NCBI GenBank assembly: GCA_016703645.1
Contig: JADJBR010000007.1
Location: 1,240,001-1,304,000 of the forward strand
Reading direction: 5' to 3'
Source: Zoogloea sp.
Lineage (GTDB): Bacteria > Pseudomonadota > Gammaproteobacteria > Burkholderiales > Rhodocyclaceae
DNA: 64,000 nt
The stretch's first letter is position 1. Each line of letters starts with the position of its first letter. Under the pieces are notes generated by a model that saw only the letters and a program-made list of their open reading frames with translations, searched no databases and was not told the origin of the DNA. Position numbers and translations under genes: made by a program. Positions 9,278-20,498 of this stretch are shown in pieces.

Positions 9278-11154
9278 ATGACGCCAGCCCCGCACCTCCC
9301 TGCATCCTGTGCCGGCACCCGGCTGCGAAGTGTACTGGCCTTGGGAATACTCGCCAGCCTTCCAGGCTTTAGTACTGCCAGCGAAGGCAGGCCACTCTAC
9401 ATCGACACCGCCGTGGCAACCCTGATGCCGGATGGACTTCCCCCGGAACGGAGAGGAGTTGCGTTGCGGCATCGATGGGAGAAGGACTATCCGGGGCGTG
9501 GAGGGCGTGCCGACTACCACATCACGCTGCCTCCTCATCCAGACATCGAGCGCTCCGCACTGCTCCTGGAGCGAACCGGAAACCAGTTGGAAATCAGGGT
9601 CAACGGCCAGGTACTGCAGCGCATCGGCAGGCTCGGCGACCCGAATTTCGATGCCCTCAAAGCCGATCACCTGGTAGAAATTCCCTCACAGATCCTCAGC
9701 AAGGACACTCCGAACTCCCTTGAGATCCGGATTTCCACCCAAGCACTTCGTGCAGCTGGCCTCGGCAGAGTTAGCCATGGCCCCTTGAGCGTGATCGGAC
9801 CTCTCCATGAACAGCGGGAATTCTGGTTGCACGATCTGCCGCGAGTCTACGCGATCAGCCTCTTGCTCATGGGAGCCCTTTCACTGACACTTTGGTGGCG
9901 CCAGCGAGACGCCCTCTACGGCTATTTCAGCATAGCGGCCTTCGGCGGGAGCGTGCGGGTCTTCGATCAGATCGCGGTACATGCCCCCCTTGGCTGGCCG
10001 TTGTGGGGCATGTTCGTCTCCGCCTGCTACGCCATCCACTTGTGCTTTGTCGCGCACTTCATCCTGCTGGCGCTCGGCTCACCGCCAAAACACCTGACGA
10101 TCGCGATCAATGCCAGCCTTGCCCTTGTTCTGGGTCTCGTTGCAGCATCATTTTCTATGCAGGCGCCATTCCTCTGGACAGGGGCCTCGCAATCCTGCTG
10201 AGTGTAGGTATGTGCTGCTATGCCTGCGTGATTCACGACTACATTCGCAGTCGCCGCCCCCTTGCACGAGCGCTTGCCCTTGCCGGTACGGCCGCAATCG
10301 CGTGCGGGATACACGATCTTTTTCTGGTACGCATCGGGATCGGAGCATTGGCGAGCTACCCGCTGATGCCCCATTCCGTCTTCTTCTTTGTGCTGATCCT
10401 TGCCGGGATCGTTGTGGACCGCTACAGCAAGTCAATTCTTGCCGTTCAGGAACTCAACGCAAGTCTTGCGGAACGGATAGCCGAGCGGGAAAAGCAGCTC
10501 ACCGAGGTGTTTGCGGTGCTGCACCGCCAGCGCGAAGAGCAGGCACTGTTCCTAGAACGACAGCGCATCATGCGAGAGCTTCACGATGGCATCGGCTCGC
10601 AGCTCGTCGGCATGCTAAACCTGGTCGAGCAGAAGATCATCGACCCGGCCCAGTTGTCAGAACACTTGCAGATCGCGCTTGATGAGATGCGCATTGCTGT
10701 CGACTCTCTGCAACCCATCGAAAACGACCTGACCGTGGTACTGGCCAACCTTCGCTATCGTCTTCAGCCGCGACTCGTGGCTGCCGGCCTGGGTGTCGTA
10801 TGGGACGTACCCAACATCCCCGCACTACCGCGCTTGCCGCCCCAAGCGATCCTCCATCTGCAGCGCATTGTCCTGGAAGCCTTCACCAACATACTAAAAC
10901 ACGCCCGGGCCACGCGCGTGGCAGTCACTGCCCACTGTGGCGGCGTGCCTTATGGCGTGCGGATCGATATCGCGGATGACGGGGTGGGCCTTCCCAAGAG
11001 CGCCGACTCGAACCCTGAACAACATTTTGGCCACGGCATTGCCAACATGCACGCGCGCGCCACGGCTATCGGCGCCGCGTTGCGTGTATTCCGGTCAGGA
11101 AGTGGTGGAACGTGCGTCAGCCTGGAATGGCCTATCCCGCCGGGCGAAACGTGA
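9278..11154 (+). pseudogene. 7TM-DISM-like membrane sensor histidine kinase, split by a frameshift near 10151
   Basis: One gene in two frames. 9278-~10150 encodes a signal peptide, an extracytoplasmic domain and the first membrane helices of a 7TMR-DISM-like sensor (LWWRQRDALYGYFSIAAFGG). From ~10155 to 11154 the adjacent frame continues with more helices, a coiled coil (AERIAEREKQLTEVF), a HisKA_3 dimerisation domain with the phosphorylated His in IMRELHDGIGSQL, and a HATPase domain (DDGVGLP). One base missing from the TTTT run at 10151-10154 would join the halves. Partner of the upstream response regulator. It may be a real loss or an assembly error; both halves keep coding-quality sequence, favouring error or recent loss. 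Confidence 0.8.
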
Positions 11155-11272
11155 CCATGGGAACCCACGCCTCGGCCACGTCCGGTGACAATCCGGTAAG
11201 ACCGCGCCGCGCACCAAGAGCAAGGGGCCGATACGCATATCGGCCCCCGGGATCAAACGATGGTCGAAACGC

Positions 11273-11719
11273 TCAGCGCTTCGGCACCATGATCTCCGCT
11301 TCGCCTTCCAGCACGACCTTGCCCTTCACCGTGCATACGGTGTCGAACTTGGCCTTGCGCTTCTCGGGAACGAGTTCCTTGATGGTGCAGCGGGCCACCA
11401 CGGTGTCGCCGATCTTGACCGGGGCCTTGAACTTCAGGGTCTGGGACAGGTAGATGGAGCCCGGCCCGGGGAACTTGGTGCCGAACACGGTGGAGATGAA
11501 GCCGGCTGAGAGCATGCCGTGGGCGATACGCCCGCCGAACATGCTGGCACTGGCCAGTTCCTCGTTGACGTGGACGGGGTTGAAGTCGCCAGTGACGCCG
11601 GCAAAGGCCAGGATGTCGGCCTCGGTCACGGTACGGGCATAGACGCCGCTCTGGCCCACAGCCAGATCCTCGAACTTGGCGCCGTAGAATTCTTCGAAAT
11701 CGTTGGTCTGCTCACTCAT
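11273..11719 (-). CDS. MaoC-like (R)-specific enoyl-CoA hydratase
   Basis: 148-aa single hot-dog domain. The hydratase-2 motif with catalytic Asp and His is present as GDFNPVHVNEE, and AHGML/SAGFIS follows as in PhaJ-type enzymes. Members hydrate trans-2-enoyl-CoA to (R)-3-hydroxyacyl-CoA, linking beta-oxidation to polyhydroxyalkanoate synthesis; no pha gene is present here to confirm that role. It lies 121 bp downstream of ureG on the same strand and is probably not functionally part of the urease cluster. Confidence 0.88.
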   Translation of the reverse strand: MSEQTNDFEEFYGAKFEDLAVGQSGVYARTVTEADILAFAGVTGDFNPVHVNEELASASMFGGRIAHGMLSAGFISTVFGTKFPGPGSIYLSQTLKFKAPVKIGDTVVARCTIKELVPEKRKAKFDTVCTVKGKVVLEGEAEIMVPKR

Positions 11720-11840
11720 TGCTATTCCCTTTGCGTGTTATTCATCGTTGGAAAGCCCGCGTCCCGCGCCGAAACGCTGTCGGCACTTGACGCTTCGGCA
11801 GCATACCTCAAAGCCGTGACGGCTTTGAGATGACAAGCGC

Positions 11841-12455
11841 TCAAGCATCCACCAGCAGGCCCTGCTTCTCGATGAAGGCGATGATCTCGGCCAGGCCCTG
11901 GTTGGTCTTGAGATTGCTGAAGATGAAGGGGCGCTCGCCGCGCATCTTCCTCGCATCCCGGTCCATCACCTCCAGGGAGGCGCCGACCATCGGCGCCAGG
12001 TCGATCTTGTTGATCACCAGCAGGTCGCTCTTGGTGATGCCCGGGCCGCCCTTGCGGGGGATCTTGTCACCGGCCGACACGTCGATCACGTAGATCGTCA
12101 GGTCGGACAGCTCGGGCGAGAAGGTGGCCGCCAGGTTGTCGCCGCCGGATTCGACGAAGATCAGTTCCACGTCGGGGAACAGGCGGATCAGCCGGTCCAC
12201 CGCCTCCAGGTTGATGGAGGCATCCTCGCGGATGGCCGTATGGGGGCAGCCGCCGGTCTCGACGCCGATGATGCGCTCGGGCGTGAGCGCTTCGTTGCGC
12301 ACCAGGAACTGGGCGTCCTCGGCGGTGTAGATGTCGTTGGTCACGACGCACAGATCGTACTTGTCGCGTAGGGCCTGACACAGGGCCAGGGTCAGGGCGG
12401 TCTTGCCGGAGCCGACGGGGCCGCCGATGCCGACGCGCAGGGGTTGGCCTTTCAT
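11841..12455 (-). CDS. ureG: Urease accessory GTPase UreG
   Basis: 204-aa SIMIBI-class GTPase that powers nickel delivery to apo-urease together with UreD, UreF and UreE. P-loop [11 protein letters not shown], metal-binding CPH motif in [16 protein letters not shown], and [16 protein letters not shown] are all present; the length is normal. The start at 12455 (MKGQPLRV) fits the family, and its ATG overlaps the stop of the upstream patatin gene (ATGA), indicating translational coupling. It is separated from ureF by that patatin gene, which is unusual. Confidence 0.96.
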   Translation of the reverse strand: MKGQPLRVGIGGPVGSGKTALTLALCQALRDKYDLCVVTNDIYTAEDAQFLVRNEALTPERIIGVETGGCPHTAIREDASINLEAVDRLIRLFPDVELIFVESGGDNLAATFSPELSDLTIYVIDVSAGDKIPRKGGPGITKSDLLVINKIDLAPMVGASLEVMDRDARKMRGERPFIFSNLKTNQGLAEIIAFIEKQGLLVDA

Positions 12456-13816
12456 GTCACTTCCTCGATGGGGTCTTGGTGATGTTGGGATGGGGGAAGG
12501 GAGGCCACCAGTCGACGCCACTGGCGGGCCAGTTCCACATCTTCGAGCAGGCCGGCGAGGCTGGCGGGCGAAGGCCAGTCAGGGTTCGGATAGATCTCGC
12601 ACTTCTGCTTCATGCTGTGATGAGGCCGGACCAGCGCATGGGTCGACGCCGCCTCATGGGCCGCGCGGATGCCCTCGGCAATCAGCGCGTCGATGAAGGC
12701 GGGGTCGCGGTTGAGCTTGGACGCGTAGTTGAGGGAATGGTCCGCCAGCGGGCCGTCCTCCCGGGCGCCGAGGCGGATGAAACTCACCGTCACCGGCTTG
12801 TAGGCCGCAAGGGATTTGGGCAGTACGGGCAGTGCGCCGAGTTCCTCGGCAATGCGGTTCACCCGGTCGATGGCCCGCAACTCCTGGCCCAGGGACAGGT
12901 TGCCGGCCAGCTCGTTGCGCCGGTCGGCCTGATCGTCCGGGTTCAGGGGGCCGGCGTCGCGCCCTTCATAGCGGTTGGGGTTGATCTGCACCACCCACAA
13001 CAGATCGGGCTTGCAATCGCTGCTGCGCCCGTCGAAGAAATCATTGATGGGCGGGTTCTGGGAATACAGGCCGTCCCAGAACACCCGCGTCCCGCGCTCA
13101 AAGCCGGAGTCTTCCTTCACGCTCAAGGGCGTGGCGACGAAGAGTTCGGGAATGCAGGCGCTGGCCAGCAGTTCATCCAGACGCAAGCCGAAGGCGGGCT
13201 GATCGGGAAAGGTGCGGAAAGCCGTCTGGGGCTCGTCGCCCGGATTGACGACGTCCACCGCCCCCACGAAGAGATCCACGCCCTTGCGCCCGAAGAAACG
13301 GTCAGCCTGATCCGGCAGCCCCACCACGGCACGCATATCGTCCTTCATCCGCCCCTGCACCAGTGACGAAGCGAATGCCGAGGGCGGCAGACTCACCGCA
13401 GGCAGCCAGCGCTGCAGGCTCATCCCCCACTGGATGGCGGCGTTGGTGAAGTACTCGCCCCACCAGATCGGCAGCTTGTCCCGGGTATCAAAGCTGGCCT
13501 TGTTGCGGTTCCAGTAACGCAGCACCCGTCGGGCACCTTCGGCCCAACTGTCATCCGGCGCCTCGCTCCAGGCCATGGCGGCGGTGATCGCCCCGCCGGA
13601 GGTGCCGGAAAGGCCCAGCAGCCTGAACCAGCGCCCCTCCTCACCAATCGTGCGAAAGTGTTCGAAGGACAGGAACAGGTAGGCCAGCACCCCCGCAGTA
13701 AAGGCCGTATGGGCGCCACCGCCCTGGCAGGCAATGGCAAGGCGCGGCACATCGGTGCTCGCACCCGGTGCTTTCTCGGGCATTTTTCCGGATGTCTTCT
13801 GAGTCGGCTTGGGCAT
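12452..13816 (-). CDS. Patatin-like phospholipase/esterase inside the urease operon
   Basis: About 454 aa from the ATG at 13816, which sits one base after the ureF stop; a longer frame would run into ureF. The patatin catalytic machinery is visible: oxyanion-hole glycines in [13 protein letters not shown], nucleophile Ser in SGTSGGAI, and the dyad Asp in [12 protein letters not shown]. It is expected to be a Ser/Asp lipid acyl hydrolase. The N-terminal ~45 residues are low-complexity and lysine/proline rich. Its stop overlaps the ureG start, so it is embedded in the ure transcript; a link to urease maturation is not established. DUF3336-type eukaryote-like extensions are not seen. Confidence 0.85.
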   Translation of the reverse strand: MPKPTQKTSGKMPEKAPGASTDVPRLAIACQGGGAHTAFTAGVLAYLFLSFEHFRTIGEEGRWFRLLGLSGTSGGAITAAMAWSEAPDDSWAEGARRVLRYWNRNKASFDTRDKLPIWWGEYFTNAAIQWGMSLQRWLPAVSLPPSAFASSLVQGRMKDDMRAVVGLPDQADRFFGRKGVDLFVGAVDVVNPGDEPQTAFRTFPDQPAFGLRLDELLASACIPELFVATPLSVKEDSGFERGTRVFWDGLYSQNPPINDFFDGRSSDCKPDLLWVVQINPNRYEGRDAGPLNPDDQADRRNELAGNLSLGQELRAIDRVNRIAEELGALPVLPKSLAAYKPVTVSFIRLGAREDGPLADHSLNYASKLNRDPAFIDALIAEGIRAAHEAASTHALVRPHHSMKQKCEIYPNPDWPSPASLAGLLEDVELARQWRRLVASLPPSQHHQDPIEEVT

Positions 13817-13817
13817 G

Positions 13818-14501
13818 TCAGGAACGGAAGAGTCGTGAATACTGGGTTTCGTGGCGGGCGCTGGCAATGGCCAGCCCGGGCTGAAAATTGGACCAGGCTT
13901 CGGGAGCGCGCGTGCACGCATCGGCAACCCGCGCCGGCACGGCCGCCGCCAGGGCCGACAGCAGACGCTGGCCCGCCGCCTGGCCCAGGGGCACGGCCTT
14001 CACCGCGGCCATCACCTGGTTCTCCATCCAGGCCCAGGCATAACCGGTGAGGGCCGGCTCGGGCTCGATCTCCCAGGCCACCGCCACCGCCGCCCACACC
14101 GTGGGAAAGGCGGGCTCCTCGATGGCCCTGATGCGCGCCACCCAACCGGGCAAGCCGGTGAAGGCCGGCAGATCCACCAGCAGGCGGACCAGGGAATAGC
14201 CCATCTGGACCGTCTCGGCACGCAGCTCGGAGGTCTCGCGGCTCGCCAGGCACCGGGCGTTGAGATCGAGCACGGCAGCCTCGTCGCCCTTCTGCCAGGC
14301 CTCCATCAGGCGCGCCAGCAGGGGCAGCTCATAGCCCCCGAAGGCGCCCGCCAACGCGTCACCGATCCACTCGCCCACCTGGGCCTCGGTCTTCACCGCG
14401 CCGGTATCGACCACCCACTCCAGCCCCTGGGAATAGGTGTAGGCCCCCACCGGCAGGGCCGGGCTGACGAGCTGCATCAGGCGGATCAGGGGCAGGCTCA
14501 T
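13818..14501 (-). CDS. ureF: Urease accessory protein UreF
   Basis: 227 aa from the ATG at 14501 (MSLPLIRLMQLVSPALPVG), matching the usual UreF N terminus; the longer frame to 14654 would overlap ureE. The conserved GAYTYSQGLEWVVD and the helical body with EPALTGYAWAWMENQ are typical. UreF forms the UreD-UreF-UreG activation complex and gates GTP-dependent nickel insertion. The start lies 50 bases downstream of the ureE stop; the patatin gene begins one base after the stop. Confidence 0.95.
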   Translation of the reverse strand: MSLPLIRLMQLVSPALPVGAYTYSQGLEWVVDTGAVKTEAQVGEWIGDALAGAFGGYELPLLARLMEAWQKGDEAAVLDLNARCLASRETSELRAETVQMGYSLVRLLVDLPAFTGLPGWVARIRAIEEPAFPTVWAAVAVAWEIEPEPALTGYAWAWMENQVMAAVKAVPLGQAAGQRLLSALAAAVPARVADACTRAPEAWSNFQPGLAIASARHETQYSRLFRS

Positions 14502-14550
14502 GGCCCCCGCCCCCGCAGTTGTGGGGCGCACGGCCGGCAGGCTTCCGCTT

Positions 14551-15028
14551 TCATTTGTACTGGTGGATCTTCGCTTCGGTCGCCCCCCGCTCCGCATGGT
14601 GATGACCATGGGCGTAGGCACCGGCTTCGGGTTCAAAGGGTGCCGACAGGGCATGCACGTCAGCGCCCAGGCCGGTGAGCATGGTCTTCAGCACGTGGTC
14701 CGTCTGGATGCGCAGCCAGCCCTCCCCCACCTGCACCGCCACATGGCGGTTGCCCAGGTGATAGGCCACCCGGGCCAGGGCAAAGGCATCGGCACAGCGC
14801 GCCTCGAGCAGGTCTTCCAGGCGCCGACACTACCTCGACCACCCGCCCATCCTGGGCCTGCAGCCGGTCGCCGCCACGCAGGATGGTGCCCCGGGGAAGA
14901 AACAAACCCACCTCCTCCCCCTCCGCCAGCTGCGTGCGCAGGCGGCTCTTGGTGCGGGCATCAAAGTTGAGTTCGAGACGCGCGGCTGGGGCCGCGTCAC
15001 CGGTGTAGAGGGATTCGATCAGGAGCAT
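14551..15028 (-). pseudogene. ureE: Urease nickel metallochaperone UreE, frameshifted
   Basis: UreE delivers nickel to urease. The first part ([14 protein letters not shown] to VVEVVSAP) and the second part (from about [12 protein letters not shown] through [14 protein letters not shown] to [19 protein letters not shown]) lie in different frames. The total length of 478 bp is one more than a multiple of three, and removing one C from the CC at 14817-14818 (plus strand) restores a continuous 158-aa protein. The C-terminal His-rich tail for nickel is present but short. In the sequence as given the chaperone would be truncated; urease can often mature at high nickel without it. A sequencing indel is the simpler explanation. 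Confidence 0.88.
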
Positions 15029-15031
15029 GGT

Positions 15032-16732
<1,701 letters not shown>

Positions 16733-16733
16733 G

Positions 16734-17039
16734 TCAGAGTGCTCCCATCACCTTGCCGTTGAAACCGAAGACCTTGCGGTCGCCCGCCAGGGCCACCAGC
16801 TCGACCGTACGGGTCTGGCCGGGCTCAAAGCGCACGGCGGTGCCGGCGGCGATGTTGAGCCGGAAACCCCGCGCGGCGGCCCGGTCGAAATCCAGGGCCA
16901 GGTTGGTTTCGGCGAAGTGGTAGTGGGAGCCCACCTGGATCGGCCGGTCGCCGGTGTTGGCCACCGTGAGGGTCAGGGTGCTGCGGCCGACGTTGAGTTC
17001 CAGCTCGCCGTCAAGGGTGTCGATTTCACCGGGGATCAT
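16734..17039 (-). CDS. ureB: Urease beta subunit
   Basis: 101-aa small structural subunit starting [16 protein letters not shown], with the family core [21 protein letters not shown] and [12 protein letters not shown]. It assembles with UreA and UreC into the (alpha-beta-gamma)3 urease in the cytosol. It starts nine bases after the ureA stop, and ureC starts one base after its stop. Confidence 0.97.
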   Translation of the reverse strand: MIPGEIDTLDGELELNVGRSTLTLTVANTGDRPIQVGSHYHFAETNLALDFDRAAARGFRLNIAAGTAVRFEPGQTRTVELVALAGDRKVFGFNGKVMGAL

Positions 17040-17048
17040 GATCGCGCC

Positions 17049-17351
17049 TCACACAATGGGCTGATGAACGGTGACGAGCTTGGTGCCGTCGGGAAAGGTG
17101 GCCTCCACCTGGATGTCCGGGATCATCTCCGGCACGCCTTCCATCACGTCGGCGCGGGTCAGCAGCGTGGTGCCGTAATTCATGAGCTCGGCCACGGTGC
17201 GACCGTCACGGGCCCCCTCAAGCACGGCGGCGGTGATGAAGGCCACGGCCTCGGGGTAGTTGAGCTTGAGGCCACGGGCCTTGCGCCGCTCGGCCAGCAG
17301 GCCGGCGGTAAAGATCAGGAGCTTGTCTTTCTCTCGGGGGGTCAGTTCCAT
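17049..17351 (-). CDS. ureA: Urease gamma subunit
   Basis: 100-aa gamma subunit starting [20 protein letters not shown] and containing [21 protein letters not shown] and [25 protein letters not shown], all diagnostic. First structural gene after ureD, with an 83-bp gap upstream that might hold a weak internal promoter, although I see no clear one. A GGATCC-flanked ribosome site (GGATCCTCC on the plus strand) precedes the start. Confidence 0.97.
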   Translation of the reverse strand: MELTPREKDKLLIFTAGLLAERRKARGLKLNYPEAVAFITAAVLEGARDGRTVAELMNYGTTLLTRADVMEGVPEMIPDIQVEATFPDGTKLVTVHQPIV

Positions 17352-17434
17352 GGAGGATCCCTTTCATTGACGTTCGGGCGCGCAGCAGATGATAGTGGTG
17401 AAGCCCCTGCCACGGCCATCTGCAGACATGGATT

Positions 17435-18325
17435 TCAGGTATGCCAGATTCGCGGCACCTCCGCCGGGCGCCCCGCCAGGGCAGGCCGCAACACCGACCA
17501 CACCGCCACGAACCAGGCCCGCGCGGCCTCCGCCGACGGCCCCAGGTAGCGGGCCACCAACAAGCCGGGCAGACGCGTCACGGCGGCATCTCCAACCCGT
17601 GGCCGTATCTCGCGACAGGCCGCCAGCAAGCTCCCGTCGACACCATCGGACGCCACCAGCAGGCTGCCGGTGACCGGCTGCCCGCACAGGCCCACGGGCG
17701 AATCCAGCAGGCGCGAGCCCCCTTCGATCAGGCCCTGCTCGCTCCAGATCAGCCGGCCATCCCGCTCGATGCGCGAAGCCAGCCGCAGCTGCCCCCGGGT
17801 CAGGCGCTCGCCGGACGCGGTACGCCCCAGACACAGCAGATCCAGCCCGATGAAGGTCGCGTCGCCGGCCAGACGCACAACGGTCTCGGTGCGCCCATGC
17901 ACCTGGTCGAAAACAATGCTCTCCTGGGGCAGCCACTCGAACACCCCGCCGCGCGCCACCTCGAATTCCAGGCGCTGGGTGGCCAGCGGGCCATTGCTGC
18001 GATACCACTTGCCGGCCCCCGGTGTGGTGATCAGCGCTTTTGCCCCCTCGCCCACCCGCACCTGCACGCTCAGCGCATCACCCCCGGCGATTCCCGCCGG
18101 CGGATGCAGCATCAGGGCGTGGCACACCTCCGGCCCCTCGGGATAGAGCGCCTTCTGCACCCGAAGCGGGCCTTCGTGGCGTCGGTGCGCCAACACGGTG
18201 CCATGACCCGCGCGAGCCTCGAAGCCGAGCTCCAGGCGGGCGCACCAGTTGCGGGCGCTATTGACTGATAAATCAGCGATCTCGGAAGGCCGCACCCCGT
18301 CGGGGGGAGAAATTGTCACCAGCAT
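17435..18325 (-). CDS. ureD: Urease accessory protein UreD (UreH)
   Basis: 296 aa. UreD binds apo-urease and, with UreF and UreG, channels nickel. Family motifs include HPPAGIAGGD, TTPGAGKWYRS and the E-rich GGVFEWLPQESIVFD. The predicted start is MLVTISPPDG at 18325; a later start is possible because the first ~30 residues are poorly conserved in the family. It is the first gene of the ure operon and is preceded by the ccd remnant rather than directly by the urt operon. Confidence 0.93.
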   Translation of the reverse strand: MLVTISPPDGVRPSEIADLSVNSARNWCARLELGFEARAGHGTVLAHRRHEGPLRVQKALYPEGPEVCHALMLHPPAGIAGGDALSVQVRVGEGAKALITTPGAGKWYRSNGPLATQRLEFEVARGGVFEWLPQESIVFDQVHGRTETVVRLAGDATFIGLDLLCLGRTASGERLTRGQLRLASRIERDGRLIWSEQGLIEGGSRLLDSPVGLCGQPVTGSLLVASDGVDGSLLAACREIRPRVGDAAVTRLPGLLVARYLGPSAEAARAWFVAVWSVLRPALAGRPAEVPRIWHT

Positions 18326-18405
18326 GGGGCATCAGACAGCAAAACACGTGCCGAGGAAAAAGGAAGACGACGGCGTTGTCCTCCGCAAACAACAGGGTGA
18401 CGCGC

Positions 18406-18549
18406 CTAAAACCCCTGAAACAACAGATCCAGCGCCGCAACGATCTCCGCGCGCCGCTCATCCATTGAGAAGTGACTGTTGATATCGGCCTGCAGATCCA
18501 GGAGGTAACCGCCCCGCTCTGGGTTTCAGCAAACGGTGTACCGCGGCAT
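18406..18549 (-). pseudogene. ccdB toxin remnant (internally deleted, in-frame stop)
   Basis: The ATG at 18549 overlaps the ccdA stop (TGATG). Translation gives MPRYTVC, a TGA stop, then NPERGGYLLDLQADI, which is the CcdB N terminus, followed at once by FSMDERRAEIVAALDLLFQGF, which resembles the CcdB C terminus ending at a TAG. About 60 central residues are missing compared with normal ~100-aa CcdB, and codon 8 is a stop. The gyrase toxin is therefore dead. I inferred the family from the two ends and the adjacent antitoxin. Confidence 0.75.
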
Positions 18550-18797
18550 CAGAAGCTCCGGTACTTGGCCAGGGGCAAACCATTTTTCTCGACGTCGTCA
18601 TTCCAGCATTCGAAGGCCTTGGCATTCTCTGCCACCCACAACGCTGCGCGCCTCTCGGCCACGGCCCTGGCCACGCCAGCTTCGGCGGCCTGGGAGATGT
18701 TGATGCGCAAGGCCTTGGCGTCGGCCAGCACGGTCTCGGACAAGGAGACAGTGGTGGCTTTCCTGGCAACGGTCGAAGGCGCATTGCTTGCAGTCAT
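18549..18797 (-). CDS. ccdA: CcdA-like type II antitoxin
   Basis: 82 aa from the ATG at 18797 (GGAG upstream). It carries the ribbon-helix-helix-like start KATTVSLSETVLADAKALRINIS and the CcdA toxin-wrapping tail AENAKAFECWNDDVEKNGLPL. It normally neutralises CcdB and represses its own operon. The toxin partner immediately downstream is a decayed remnant, so this antitoxin is probably orphaned or acts against a homologous toxin elsewhere. The cassette interrupts the urt-ure block. Confidence 0.85.
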   Translation of the reverse strand: MTASNAPSTVARKATTVSLSETVLADAKALRINISQAAEAGVARAVAERRAALWVAENAKAFECWNDDVEKNGLPLAKYRSF

Positions 18798-18877
18798 CGT
18801 GAGCTCCGGCATGGATGGACGCTCATGACCATACCGAGAATGCGCATCCGCGGCAACATCCCGAATGCCCTCACCCC

Positions 18878-19570
18878 TCACACCGACAGCATCTCCCTCA
18901 CCCGATTGGTCTCCATCTCATCCCCGCGCCCGGCGCTGATGATCTCGCCGCGTTCCATCAGCAGGTAGTGGTCGGCCAGGGAGCGGGCGAAGTCGTAGTA
19001 CTGCTCCACCAGCAGGATAGCCATCTCGCCGGTTTCGGCGAGGGCGCGGATGGCGCGCTCAATGTCCTTGATGATGGAAGGCTGGATGCCTTCGGTGGGC
19101 TCGTCGAGGATCAGCAGCTTGGGCCCCGGGGCCAGGGCGCGGCCGATGGCGAGTTGTTGCTGCTGGCCGCCGGACAGGTCGCCGCCGCGGCGGCGCATCA
19201 TCTGCTTGAGCACCGGGAACATCTCGAAGATGCGGGTGGGCACCTCGCTGCCCGCCGGCCGGGTGGCGAGGCCCATCAACAGGTTCTCCTCGACGGTGAG
19301 GCGCGGGAAGATCTCGCGCCCCTGGGGCACATAGCCGATGCCGGCGCGCACGCGGCCATAGCTGGGCGCCCGGGTGATGTCCTGCCCCCCCAGCTGGATG
19401 CTGCCGGTGGCGGCGGGCACCAGGCCCATCAGGGTCTTGAGCAGGGTCGTCTTGCCCACCCCGTTGCGCCCCAGCAGGGTTGTGACCTTGCCCATGGGCA
19501 CGTCAAAGCTGACATTGCGCAGGATGTGGGAGCCGCCGTAATACTGGTTCAGGTTGGTGACGGTGAGCAT
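18878..19570 (-). CDS. urtE: Urea ABC transporter ATP-binding protein UrtE
   Basis: 230-aa ATPase of the high-affinity urea importer. Walker A GRNGVGKTTLL, signature LSGGQQQQLAIGRAL, Walker B LLILDEPTEGIQPSI. The EGIQP segment and its position last in urtABCDE distinguish it from LivF. It works with UrtD on the membrane subunits UrtB and UrtC. The ccd remnant and ure genes follow on the same strand. Confidence 0.95.
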   Translation of the reverse strand: MLTVTNLNQYYGGSHILRNVSFDVPMGKVTTLLGRNGVGKTTLLKTLMGLVPAATGSIQLGGQDITRAPSYGRVRAGIGYVPQGREIFPRLTVEENLLMGLATRPAGSEVPTRIFEMFPVLKQMMRRRGGDLSGGQQQQLAIGRALAPGPKLLILDEPTEGIQPSIIKDIERAIRALAETGEMAILLVEQYYDFARSLADHYLLMERGEIISAGRGDEMETNRVREMLSV

Positions 19571-19644
19571 GGTGTGTTCCTTGTTGGACGTTCGGCTTGG
19601 CGCGTGAAGGAATCGAGCCGCGCAGCAGGTTCATTCACGCACGC

Positions 19645-20496
19645 TCAGCGGCCAAGATAAACCTCGATCACCCGCGGATCGGCCTGCACGGTGGCCAGGT
19701 CGCCTTCGGCCAGCACCGAGCCTTCGCACAGCACCGTGACCTTGCCGCCCAGGGCTTCGACGAAGGCCATGTCGTGCTCGACGACCATCAGCGAGTGCTT
19801 GCCCTTGAGGCTCACGAACAGTTCGGCAGTGCGCTCGGTCTCGTCGTCGGTCATGCCGGCGACGGGTTCGTCCAGCAGCAGCAGCTTCGGGTCCTGCACC
19901 AGCAGCATGCCGATTTCCAGCCACTGTTTCTGGCCGTGGGAGAGCAGCCCGGCGGGCCGGTCGGCCTGGTCGGCAAGGCGGATCTGCCTGAGGGTGTCGG
20001 CGATCTTGTCCAGGTCGTCGCCAAACAGGCGGGCGAACAGGCTCTTCTTCACCCGCTTGTCGGTCTTCAGGGCCAGCTCCAGGTTTTCGAACACCGAGTG
20101 GTTCTCGAAGATGGTGGGCTTCTGGAACTTGCGGCCGATGCCGGCGTGGGCGATCTGCGGCTCCGTGAGACGGGTCAGGTCGATGGTCTGCCCGAAGAAG
20201 GCCTTGCCCGAGTCGGGCCGGGTCTTGCCGGTGATGACGTCCATCATGGTGGTCTTGCCCGCCCCGTTGGGGCCGATGATGCAGCGCAGCTCGCCGGTAT
20301 CGATCTGCAGGGACAGCTTGTTGAGGGCGCGGAAGCCGTCAAAGCTCACCGTGATGTCATCCAGGTAGAGCATGACCCCGTGGGAGAGGTCGAGCTCGCC
20401 GGGCTTCAGCACGTGGCCGGTGTTGGCGGCCCCGTCCCAGTGTTCCTGCTGGCCGTCGGCCGGGGCGTTGCGGGAGATGGAGGATTCGACACGCAT
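19645..20496 (-). CDS. urtD: Urea ABC transporter ATP-binding protein UrtD
   Basis: 283 aa from the ATG at 20496 (MRVESSISRNAP); the stop of urtC lies two bases upstream. Walker A GPNGAGKTTMMD, signature LSHGQKQWLEIGM, Walker B LLLLDEPVAGMTDDE. The LSHGQKQWLEIGML signature is characteristic of UrtD rather than LivG. The N-terminal ~40-residue extension before MLYLDDITVSFDGF is common in betaproteobacterial UrtD. Partner of UrtE. Confidence 0.95.
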   Translation of the reverse strand: MRVESSISRNAPADGQQEHWDGAANTGHVLKPGELDLSHGVMLYLDDITVSFDGFRALNKLSLQIDTGELRCIIGPNGAGKTTMMDVITGKTRPDSGKAFFGQTIDLTRLTEPQIAHAGIGRKFQKPTIFENHSVFENLELALKTDKRVKKSLFARLFGDDLDKIADTLRQIRLADQADRPAGLLSHGQKQWLEIGMLLVQDPKLLLLDEPVAGMTDDETERTAELFVSLKGKHSLMVVEHDMAFVEALGGKVTVLCEGSVLAEGDLATVQADPRVIEVYLGR

Positions 20497-20498
20497 GC

